Source: Guillardia theta CCMP2712
Taxonomy: Eukaryota; Cryptophyceae; Pyrenomonadales; Geminigeraceae
Assembly: GCF_000315625.1 (NCBI RefSeq)
Contig: NW_005434583.1
Location: forward strand, 123,214-187,213
Direction of reading: 5' to 3'
DNA length: 64,000 nt
A program made the translations under genes and the position numbers. Positions within the stretch are counted from its first letter, which is position 1; each line of letters starts with the position of its first letter. The notes under the pieces were generated by a model that did not search any database, had not been told where the DNA came from, and worked only from the letters and a program-made list of their open reading frames with translations. Positions 1 to 10,100 of this stretch are shown one piece after another.

Positions 1-78
1 GATGGGGGGGGGGGGGGGTAAACAAGCAAGGAGGACAAGGAGGATACGGATCCTGGGTGTTGGGTTTCTTGCTTCTCA

Positions 79-1815
79 GGCCCGATTCCAGGAAAATACA
101 AAGACGCTCGTCAAGAATACCAAGAAGCACTGGATGAGATAGAAAATTGTTTCATCACAACAATAGAAAGCGAAGAGCTAAAGGTGACCGGCAATGGACT
201 CATCGCTCTCCATTGAATTTTCTTATGCAGCTGAAGTGCCTGCTGAATCTCGCTGCAATATCTGTCAAATTGTACATAGAAGTCTGTAGCACGTGTTTGC
301 TCTGATGCTTTCCATCAGAGAGGAGTGGGCACAAGTCGTTGATCTCTGTGGGGAAGCGCTCAAGTTAGATGAGATGAACATCAAGGGGCTCCTGCGGAGA
401 GCGCTCGCGAGGATCGAGCTGGAGCAAAGAAACTTGGCGTGGGAGGACGTGAATGCAATCCTCAGCGTGGACGCAAGCAACAAGGTAACCCGTGACGAGC
501 TTCCATCATCGCAGCCCTGACACGAGCTGAACAGGAAGCACTGGCCCTCAAGTCAAGACTGGAGAAGTTCTCTGTGCTTCGTAGTAAGGTGCGTCACCTG
601 CTGAGCCTGGCAAGTTCAAAATTGTTGGTGAGCAGGAATCAGCATCGAAGCAGAAGCGTGTCTTCCAAAACTTTTGGTCGAATCAGAAGGATTCATCAGT
701 ATGGATCTTCAGTATGGTTGGAGTGTTGTACATGCTCATTTTGTACATGCTTTCCAGCGGCTGTACCGGGATGTAGGGGATGTAAGCCATGGGCCAGACG
801 TGTACTGCTTCTTGGACGTGCGTGCAAACGGGCTCGATGGGAGGTGATCCGGTTCTGTGCGGAGTGAGAAGGATAATGGAGGAGCAGGATAGTGATGCAG
901 CTCTTCAGAAAGCTCGCACCCAGGGCAGTGGAAAATTTCAGGTTGCTAGCTCGGGGGAGAGCGAATGACTTGGAATCATGCTTGTGAACCAGGTGCCTGT
1001 GCAGTGGTGAGAAAGGAAAGTCGGAAAACGGAACCCTACTGCATTACAAGGGTGCTACTTGAATCGATACAGCTGGGAAGGATGTGCTTACTTGTTGATT
1101 GGTTCAGGAACAATCATCCATCGGGTGTGCAGAGGATTTGTCATGCAAGGAGGAGATGTGGTGTACAGGTTCCGCTCCAGCCTGACAGGTGCTGTGCATT
1201 CTTACCCATCCACAGGGACGGGCCGATGGTGGGGGAGGGGATAGAGGTGCGAATGTTCCCATCCCCCTCAATCCCTTCGGCTCACCTCCTAGTGCAGTCG
1301 ATTTACGGGGGAATGTTCCCGGACGAAAACCTTGGATCGCGGCACATCGACTTCGGGCAGGTCAGGCAGCTTCTTAGAAGGAGTTCTCCTCAACCCGTGC
1401 CAGGTCTGTATGGCGAACACAGGACAGAAGGATTCCAACGGCTGTCAGTTCTACATCACGTTCGATGGTGCCCCATGGCTCGATGGGGACAACGTCATCA
1501 TCGGCAAGGTCAGGATGATCAAGGTTTCTAGGTGCAGCTCTACCCGTGAAGGCGATGTTTGCTACAGGTTCTGCGAGGGCTGAGCCTGCTGCGGAAGCTT
1601 GAAACCGTGGAGGTCGATGCAGACGATAGGCCGCATCAGGTGAAGGGTCTTGTGCTCATATGCCCAACGAGCCTCTCATCCCCTCCCAGCGGATCGAGGT
1701 CCACGAGTCAGGGGAGATGTCTGCCAAGGACGCGGAGCAATATCTGCGGGATCACACCGAAGGTAACGCTTCCCTGGCTACGAGGTTCGAGCCTGACCCC
1801 ATGGCGACCAGTTGA
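79..1815 (+). CDS. TPR - transmembrane - cyclophilin-type peptidyl-prolyl isomerase (5' partial)
   Basis: Multi-exon gene entering from the left edge. The first exons (from about 79, then 228-291, 338-483, 532-588) encode helical TPR-like sequence including KYKDARQEYQEALDEIE and LRRALARIELEQRN. An exon near 643-759 ends in a hydrophobic segment (WIFSMVGVLYMLILYML). A cyclophilin domain follows: VYCFLDVRANG, APRAVENFRLLARG, TIIHRVCRGFVMQGGDV, SIYGGMFPDENLG, MANTGQKDSNGCQFYITF, PWLDGDNVIIGK, ending in PDPMATS and a stop at 1813-1815. Cyclophilins catalyse prolyl cis-trans isomerisation; the HR, FVMQGGD and QFYIT core motifs are present. A 35-bp intron (about 760-794) would join the membrane exon to the cyclophilin in frame, so I treat it as one gene. 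Two adjacent genes remain possible, because without that splice the membrane exon ends at a TAG. The exon joins near 860-915 are not resolved. Known TPR immunophilins, including dual FKBP-TPR-cyclophilin proteins, suggest an FKBP domain could lie upstream of the window. Confidence 0.7.
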
Positions 1816-1997
1816 TCCTGGACCTTGGTGGATGCAACTTTCCCCGGGACAAGCAACTTGACCAGAGAGGAAAGATGAATCTAGAAGTCAAAAGAAGCGC
1901 TGCTGCTTGTTTGTTGTTGTGTACTTCGGATTCTTTTCTGCACACTTCTCTACCTCCTCTCGAATGCGTTTCTCTACCATCTTGCACACAACGCCGT

Positions 1998-2029
<32 letters not shown>

Positions 2030-3023
2030 GCAGAACCAACCCGATCCTGACAAACTTCACGACTTTGTCGGGGACGGTCGACAATGAAATGCCTACCCCT
2101 TATTACGTCAACCCCTACCCCTTTTGTTCCCTATGTCTACCCCACCAAATGACTTCAATTGATCACCCCTTGCTGAGAAGCACACCTCTGATACCACCCC
2201 ACCACCCCCTCTACAAGCAGTCCCAGAGATGCTTGTAGTGGTTGCTTGCTCGAGACCCCACAAAGGCCATGCCATGGGACCCCTCCTCAAGATACCACCC
2301 TACCTTACCTGTCTTGAAATGCTTGTGTCTAGTACAGATTCGCAATTCTTTACTTTCAAGAACTTTGATTTCTCGATTATCATTCTATGATATATTGCTA
2401 TACTCACATACTTTTCCTCATGATCACCACCACCCCGTGATATAATTAACCCCCGCGACCCTGTTTTAATTACCCCACCCCTGGATTCATCATCACACCT
2501 CCTCGTCACCCACCCTGCCGGTATGTCCCTTTCCCCTTCGAAAGACATGGACCCGTACACTGATAACCCTACCCACTCATTTCAATTACCAACATTGGGT
2601 AAAATGTGGGTGGAAGGCACCTTGAGAAGGACCCTACCATGCCATAATTCCAACCCCCACCTACCCCCGCAAATTTGAGCACCCCCAATTGACCACTAAA
2701 TCGACTCAAATAGATTCACACCGGTGCTTCGGAAATGAAAATCATTCTAAAAGAGGGGGTAGGGTATCCCTACCACCCACAATCCTTCAACTCTGTTGAC
2801 TCCACCACCCACCCAGATCCAATTTTTGAGCTACATCAATAAACCCCTTCTAATATTACATACCGGTAGTTGGTGCTATTTGTCCCACACTCTGTAGTAT
2901 GAATAGAGAGAAAGGTACCGGTGATTGGTAACCCCTACCCACTTCATCCAGGTCTGTTCTGACCCCCACCCACCCTAAGTATACTCCACCCCACATCTCA
3001 TTTTGCTCACACACAGATCCACA
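1816..3023. other. Spacer with C-rich low-complexity sequence
   Basis: No supported gene. It holds a short CGTCCT-type hexamer repeat near 1999-2030 and many CTACCCC/CACCCC runs between 2090 and 2990. Open frames here are short and low in complexity. It should contain the 3' end of the cyclophilin transcript and the ISCA promoter, but no specific element can be named. Confidence 0.6.
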
Positions 3024-4084
3024 ATGCCGCGCCTCCTCCTGTTGCGGAGGCTCCCGCGCTGCTCTGCGTCCTCCCTCACCTCCATCCCCTCCATCCCCTT
3101 GTTCTCATCCACATCCTCTACTCCTTGTTTATCATCCTTGCAAGCTTCCTTCTCTTCAGCTTCTTCTACGTCAACTGCGTTGCCACCTCGGTCCGTTGCT
3201 CCATCAGGAATGAAGATCGCCGCAGCAACCAGTCGGTGGGGCTCAGAACTTTCGAGGAGCGTCAATGCGATCAACTTTTTCCAGCCCTCCATAGGAATGA
3301 GCATGTGCAAGTTCTTAAGCGTCTCTGCCTCTGCAGCAGCTGAAAATTCCATGGAAGGAACCTCAGCTGATGAAAAGCCCAAACCTCGAGCCAGAAGACC
3401 TCGCAAGGCTGTGCTGACCCTCACCGAACGTGCCAAAGAGCGTCTTGCCGAACTTATGGCCAGCAAAAGCCCTTCTCCGGCCGGAGTCAGGCTGGGTGTG
3501 AGAACACGCGGGTAAGACGATCACTTCTCCGTTTCTTTGCTGTTTCATTGCTTGTTGGATGCCCATTCAATCTACTGCTTTCCCCCAACCTTCTCCTTTG
3601 GTCTTCGTGCGTTAAGTCCCCTCTTGCCCCTCTCTCGATCGATTTGGCTACTCTTTTGCTCCACAAGCTACTCTATACATCGCAACGAATCTCATTGAAT
3701 CAATTTAGGTGCAATGGGTTGTCATATACTATGAACTATGTGGACGAGCCACCTAAACTTGATGATGTTGTGGAGGCTGGAGACAGTGAGTTCCTGAAAA
3801 GGTTCTTTTATCTTCAATGTTTTACTAAGTTTTCCCATAGATATCAAAGTGTATGTTGATCCCAAGGCAGTCATGTATCTTCTTGGCTCCGTGATGGACT
3901 TCGTGGTAGGGTGGATGTTGATCTAAGTATGCCTTGAGCTCAACTGTTCAACGTAGGAGGACACAGTTCGTGCTGAGTTTGTATTCCAAAACCCGAACGC
4001 GAAGGTGAGCTTCTGCTATGGAAGCGGTTCAAAGTGATCATGGCCCAGGGATCGTGTGGATGCGGCGAAAGCTTCAATGTGTAA
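3024..4084 (+). CDS. ISCA1: Mitochondrial A-type iron-sulfur cluster assembly protein (ISCA1-like)
   Basis: Five exons: 3024-3511, 3709-3785, 3841-3905, 3957-4004 and 4049-4084, 237 aa, exon sum divisible by three. The first ~110 residues are rich in Arg, Ser and Leu (MPRLLLLRRLPRCSASS) and look like a mitochondrial presequence. The A-type domain follows: VLTLTERAKERLAELM, GVRLGVRTRGCNGLSYTMNY, IKVYVDPKAVMYLLGSVMDF, AEFVFQNPNAK and the C-terminal GSCGCGESFNV. The three cysteines that A-type carriers use to hold Fe or an Fe-S cluster are present (RGCNG and CGCGES). Family members deliver [4Fe-4S] clusters in the mitochondrial matrix. ATG 3024 is the first in-frame ATG and gives the presequence. 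The gene converges with SCO1. Confidence 0.93.
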
Positions 4085-4269
4085 ACAATCAGGAGCTGCA
4101 GACTTTGCGAATAAAGAATGTATTTTATTACTTGGGCGTGACCTTGTTTGGCAAGAAGTGTGACAAGCTCGCTCTGGTAGGAATCTATCTCTGGATCACT
4201 CTTCCTTGAGGGGCGGAAGGAGATGATCGATACTCTTGGAAGCGACAGAGTTGGGGCTGCAAACCCTTG

Positions 4270-5748
4270 TTAACGCACCTGAAAATTAGCAACGAAGAGA
4301 ACTTGCCTGTGAGTCGATGAATCTGCGGTACCAGAGACATACTTGAAGATCTTCATGGCGATTTCTTCGATACTCAGACTCTTCCCTTCATGATGAGTGG
4401 GTCATCAGCAAAGTCCTTTATGATGCTAGAATGAGCATACCGAAGTAATCTACAAAGTTGCCCTGGACAGCAAACGATCAGTAACAAAGAAGCAAAGAGT
4501 TAGAAGGATGAAACAATTCACCTGGGGATCCAGCATGTAAAATAGAATAGAGTGGTCGATTAGGTAGTCGCCAGGGTTATTGCCCAGCGTAGACTACCAC
4601 AACAGAATCACATGTTTACCTATTACCTTCCTCCAATCACAAGCATACCTTGGAGTGATAAACTCGATATTTCTGACAAACGTCTTTGATTTGATCTGGC
4701 GTTCCTGTCAAACCTAGAAAAAATGTCAACGCCTGACAAAAGCTGTCACTCTTCTGAGCACACCGACGATTCTCGAGTCCCAGTCTGAGAGATACTCTTT
4801 CAGCTGGAGGGGACCATCACGTTCGGGGTCGATCGTAATGAAAATCGGAACGATCTTGTCGGAAACGTGCATCTTGTCTGAAGGAGACAGAGACAGTCAC
4901 ATGCCAGCATCGTGGTAGAGAATGAGTAAACCGAGCAGCGACAGGATCTGTTTCATTCTCATCATTTCGTTGGGGCAGATATCCGGACAGTATGTGAATC
5001 CGAAGTACATGAACATGTGCTTTCCTCGAAAGTCCATGTCGGAGCGAGTCTGCGAGTGAATGGTAAGAGTTCGGCACTTCGGAGAACACCGCAAGAAGGC
5101 ATCAACAGGAGGTATCATCACCTTTCCGTTCTGATCTAACAGGACGAATGGACCTCCTATATCTGCTTTCCCATAGCCTTGACCGATCCTTGTCTCTGCA
5201 TACCAGCAGTGAGCTCCAGCCATGGCGTTCATGGTTCACGTCAACCTTGAAGACGTAGAAGTCTCTTCCGTTCTTGTTCGTTGTAGTAGATAACAAACGC
5301 CCCTCCCACCAATCCTAGTAAGCCCACTGATTGCCAGTTGATTGGCTATCAGAGGAAATCAAAGTCAACGACAGCGGTTTGCTGAGCAGCCCATAGGCTG
5401 GGGAAGAAAAGGAGGACAAGTGTATACCCCTTTCTGAGAGATCCTTCGTTTCCAGGCTGAGAGGCGCTGGGCATATCTTTCCTTGTCCTCTCCTTCTGCG
5501 CCTCCTGACATCATCCTGAATAGTGGAGGCTTCTTCCCCCGGCAGCCTGCGATGGCATGTGCTTGCGGCTGGTAAACGTGTGCAGATACAAGTGAGTTCG
5601 CGTTGGCTCGTCGCCATTGGGGGGGGGTGGAGGAGACAGAGAGACTTGGAGCAGTCTCAAAGATCGAGGAGACGAGTCGTCGGGAGGCGCTCGGGGCTCC
5701 AAGAAAGCTCCCTTGCTGCAAGAGCCGCCTGATGATCTTGCTCGCCAT
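4270..5748 (-). CDS. SCO1: SCO1/SenC-family copper chaperone for cytochrome c oxidase
   Basis: Multi-exon gene. The N terminus ([15 protein letters not shown]) is basic and Ser-rich, fitting a mitochondrial presequence, and is followed by a hydrophobic stretch near 5290-5345. The thioredoxin-like core reads [37 protein letters not shown], then [40 protein letters not shown] and [16 protein letters not shown]. The copper-binding CxxxC (YCPDICP, near 4970) and the distal His (in VDHS-like IDHS) are both visible. SCO proteins sit in the inner membrane and metallate the CuA site of cytochrome oxidase. The last exon is not certain: GNFVDYFG is clear, but the splice to the terminal helix ([12 protein letters not shown]) is ambiguous, so the 3' end is approximate. 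The 108 bp between this ATG and the HIT gene upstream ATG make a divergent promoter likely. Confidence 0.88.
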
Positions 5749-5856
5749 GCCACTGCTTATGCCTGTATGACGCTTGACGTTACATACCCGTTACTTTAAT
5801 AGTATGTACCCGTTATGAATGAGTTACGTGCACTTGGCATGGCAGGATAGCGAAGG

Positions 5857-6839
5857 ATGCGGTGCAGGAAGGGAGGTTTGCTTGTGTGTTTACAGCTCAG
5901 TGTCCTCTTCCTCCCCTCCATCTGCTTCCTCGTCCTCCCTTGCACCATGCAAGATTCGTCCTGCTCCCCAAAACCAAGAGCGGAGGCGACGAGGGACAAC
6001 GACTTTGCCAAGATCATCCGGGGCGAGCTCAGAGCGTCGGTGGTGTTTGACAGCGAAAGCTTTGTAGGACCTAAGACGAGTAGCACGTCAGTTTCCACTG
6101 ACAGAGTCTTGACCCAGATCGTGATCAAGGATCGGTCTCCGGCCTCGAAACTTCACCTCCAAGTCATACCAAAGATACCGCCAGTCCCCAGGGACGTGAC
6201 CTCGCTTACGAAGGAGCACTCTTTCATGGTGCGCCATGTGATATCGCTGGGGGTTCGATGTTGAGGCTTGTTCAAACTTCTGTCCTTCCAGGTTGAGAGC
6301 ATGCACAACGTTGCCGTGAAGCAGCTGAAAGGCAATCGCTCTTGAAACCTTTCAACCCCGTGTCTGAAGGTTCCCTGCAGATCACGGGTATGACATCGGT
6401 GAATCAATTATTGGTTTTCACATCCCTCCATTCATCTCGGTGACTTGTTCCTCATGTTCTGCCTGGTTTGACCTCCTCCTCCTCGTCTTGCTCCTCCTCC
6501 AGGTCCCTCATCTCCACATGCATGTGATCGCTCCGAGGTATCCAAGTGTTACCGTCCCTCTGGAACTGTAACCAAGAGCGCAGCTCCTCCATTGTATTCT
6601 GGAAGCGCTTGAAGTACCTCCAGGGAACTTGCTGGTTCGTCGACTCCAAGAAGGTGCAAGTCACGGCACGGATCTCCATCTCTTACAAACATTTCTCAGC
6701 TTGTCGAAAGTCTCAGGAGGGGCAAGTCAATTGGCTGCGTATGAAACAAAGGAGCAGGCTTCCTGCTTCTGGCGAAAAGCTATCATGCTGGTGTTCGTGT
6801 GAGGATACATCAGAGCTCTTCGAGCTTTCAGCATCCTAG
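5857..6839 (+). CDS. HIT-family (HINT3-like) histidine-triad nucleotide-binding protein
   Basis: Exons carry NDFAKIIRGELRASVVFDSE, KDRSPASKLHLQVIPK, the region GESIIGFHIPPFISVPHL and the catalytic histidine triad HLHMHVIAP (near 6507-6535). The IGFHIPPF sequence just before the triad, and a C-terminal KRLKYLQGTCWFVDSKK, resemble HINT3-type proteins, which hydrolyse nucleoside phosphoramidates or acyl-adenylates. Joining the exon ending at 6331 to the one at 6381 needs a GC-AG intron; no GT donor keeps the frame. A 31-bp intron (about 6552-6582) precedes the C-terminal exon. ATG 5857 adds a hydrophobic leader (LLVCLQLSVLFLPSICFLVL) that could be a signal peptide; ATG 5947 would give a cytosolic form. 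I cannot decide between them. The end at 6839 is that of the open frame; a further splice after DSKK is possible. Confidence 0.78.
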
Positions 6840-7132
6840 CAAGCGGCCGCTCGTCAGCAGCAGACTGGCACTGCCCCAGAGCAGAGCATCAGCAGACCTT
6901 CAGTCACACTGTTGGGCCAGAAGTCTACAGAGCACGGTCGCAGTGTGGCCTGGTGATCCTCCGCGACTCGGATGCGCGCAGCAGTGAGTCCGACCCGCGC
7001 CCCGAGACCGCAGCAGCGGGCCAGCGATGTGGATGCGATGTGACCTGTCGTCTGCAAGGTCGTGCATCGATCATTCTTCGAACTAGGCAAGATTGCTGGT
7101 AGTTCTTCCTTTGAAACTAGATCCGCCAGTAC

Positions 7133-10100
7133 TCATCCTTCTATATCATGGATCAGATCCGTTGTCTCCTCTTCTGCTTCCTGCCTTGTATGCTCCTCCT
7201 GCCATACGCACATCCCGTCAGTCGCACGCCTCTCCTCCCCTCGCCTCTCCCTGACCTTTGCTTCTTCCTCCGTCAGCTTTTGCACCCTCAACACCAACCG
7301 AGTGTCTCGAAGCTTCTTGAAGAGCCTCTGGTTCTGTAGCGGCAGCGTCAGCTCCTGCGGCTCGCCTTCCGGGAGCTGCTGCAGGTCTACTTGTACAGAC
7401 CCAACCAGATCGTCGCTCGTCACCTGAGCACAAGCATCCGTCAGACCTCTCTGCGACCTCCACCAGCCTCCCGACGGCACTCACATCATCCTTGTCCCAC
7501 AAGGTGACGCTCAGAACCTTGGTCTGACTCGTCATCCTCCACTCGAAGTCTTGCTTCCACACCGGGTTGACGTTCTTGTTGATCACCTCCGACGCAAAGG
7601 TAGACAGCCCCGAGCACGCGTTGACGAACAACACGCAGTACGCGTCACAGCCCGAGAGCAGGTCCATCCGCGGCAGGTTCCTCGCTTCTACCAGCTGCAC
7701 CCTCAGCACTCCCGCAGCCTTCGATGCTGGCGACGTGTAGACTACCTCCGCCTGCTCCTCGCTCTCGACGATGGCAGCCGGCACGAGCTCCTTGCCCATC
7801 CTCGTCATGAGGTCTGACATGCGCTTTTGGCTGTTGAGAATCTTGAGCTGACTGATCTGCATCGCGATCTGTCGTCTCACGCCCTCCATGTCATAAAGCT
7901 CCATCAGCTCGTTCTTCCTCCTGTCCGCGATCTCCGATGGCTCCGTGCCATAGCGGCTCATCAGGTCGGCGGACGCGACTATCTCGTCTTCACACAGCGT
8001 GTAGTCCTCAGCATCGTCCCCATCCGCCTCATGGTCTGGATGTACCTTGTCCGACCCCTTGGCGAAGGCTCGTCGAGCAAGAGCAGCAAGCTCGTAGGTA
8101 TCAACAGACACGCCACCGGGAAGCAGAATCATCTTTTCTTCCTCCAGGTCGCGCTCGATGCTGCGACGTTGGCTCTCTTTCGACGTCAGAGTCTCTCGCT
8201 CTCTTATCAGAGCTTGCTCTAGCATCTGGTTCGACACGAACTGCTGCGTTCTCAGCACCTGCCTCAGTCCATGCCAGACAGTCTCCAGCAAGTCCTCCAC
8301 CAGCCCGGTCGTCCCCTCAGTCTCTTCCTTGACCTTGGCGTACGAGTCCACTAAGATGGCGAGAAACACGTTGAGCAGGATGAAGAACGCGATGAATAGA
8401 TACGACCACAGGAAGATGTGAAACGCTCCGTCCGGAGCCGCGTGCGACATCTGTCATCACACCAGTCAGCTTGCCCTCTACCTAGACCGCTGGGCTTGCT
8501 CGCACTCACCGATGCGTAGAACTGAGTCGTGTCGAGACTGAGCAGGAAGATCAACAGCGTCAGGCATGCGGTCGACATGTCCCTCATCCCCTGTCGTGCC
8601 ATAGCAGGTCAGCTCCTCCTACACGCCCTCACTCTTCTACTCGCCTCGTACTGATGACCGAACAGCATGTGTCCCACCACGGAGTAGCCGTAGAACACCA
8701 GGAGGAATAACAACATGAAGTGCCAGAGGTCGCTCGACGCGCGTGCGATGGTCCGGGTGACAAGGCCCATGCGCTCTTGGAAGTCAAGCGACTTGAGCAT
8801 GCGCAGCACGAACAGAACGACGCTGACTCCAGCGAAGAAAGAGTAGAGGCTCATCGACCCCGAGATGGTTCTTGCTTGCTCCAGCAGCATCAGCAAGTTC
8901 AGCTCAGCTTGGTTGTCGGTACGGAAATGCCTCGCCTGTGCGTTGCCTGATTTGATCATAGGAACCTCGAAGTCTGCTCCCGGCTGGACGATTGTGACGC
9001 CTTTCCGTCGGGCAGCGGACCCGTAGTCGGGCCCGTAGAAGAGGACGGGGTAGTTGGCTTTCATCTCGAACCGCCGACAGTCCTGGTAGTGAAGCAGGCA
9101 GGTGATGATTGTTCCCCACATGAAGGCGAAGTGCGTCCAGTCGATCCAGTTGAAGGGATGCGACAGGTACCCGCTCAGATTGTACTTGCGGATCTCACCC
9201 AGCAGCTCGCTGACTTCCATGTAGCTGTTGATCAGAAGAAAGACTATGATGAGTACGAAGAGGAAAATCTGCAACCCTGCTTTCGGCCCGGCAAAGAAGT
9301 CGACAGAGAAGGAGTTGACCTGGTAGTCCCATGGTATCCTGCCTGTCTGCTGCCAGTTGAAGATCAACTCATGCAGAGCAAAGATGTTCTTAGGGGCGTT
9401 GTAGGTGAGGAACTGTACTCGCACTTCTTCTGTCTTCGAATTGATGTAGGAGCCGTCTTCCGCGAACTGAATCATGGTCTGCGCCAGCATCTGCGTGAGA
9501 CGCTCGTCGAAGTAGAGCTTGAAGGTGTCTCCCTCTGACGGCATGATGTACTTGGGATCCTTGTAGGCTTGCTCGAAGCCTGTGATGTTGATCGAGGCCT
9601 CTGCCTCAGAGATGAAGCCATCCTTGTTCCGATCGAAGAAGTTGGTGTCGTACTTCTGCGGAAAGAAGCCGATCGGGAAGGACAGCTCCGTCACTCCACC
9701 GGAGCTGATCACGTGCCTCTCAAGCGGGGCGTAAAATTTCTCTGAAGCAAGCTTCGGGTTGTACATGCTGCTGAAGGTCATGAAAGAAGGATCGTAGCCG
9801 TACGGAGTGTCGTCAAGAGTCGTGGACGGACAGCTCACGATGCTCTTCACCGACTCCATGTAGAGTTGGACGTGCTTGTTCACGCTCTGAGCGCAGTCAG
9901 CAGGCTTCATCCTCTTCTGCGAGATCACGATGGCCCCGATGATCCTGTTGTAGGGAGTGATCTCGCGGTTCTTGGGCTCGAACGGCGGGACGATCTTGGG
10001 CGGACCCTCACTCGCATCCCGATACTCCCACACGCTGAAACGATAGTCGCTCGCGCACGTGGAGCTTGACGTCAGCTTCGCTGTGTCCGCGCACGCGGGG

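Noticed and set aside
8600-8640. GC-AG intron after QYEA in the polycystin pore region
   Set aside because: A normal GT donor after RR (exon end at 8633) keeps the frame and makes the exon sum divisible by three.
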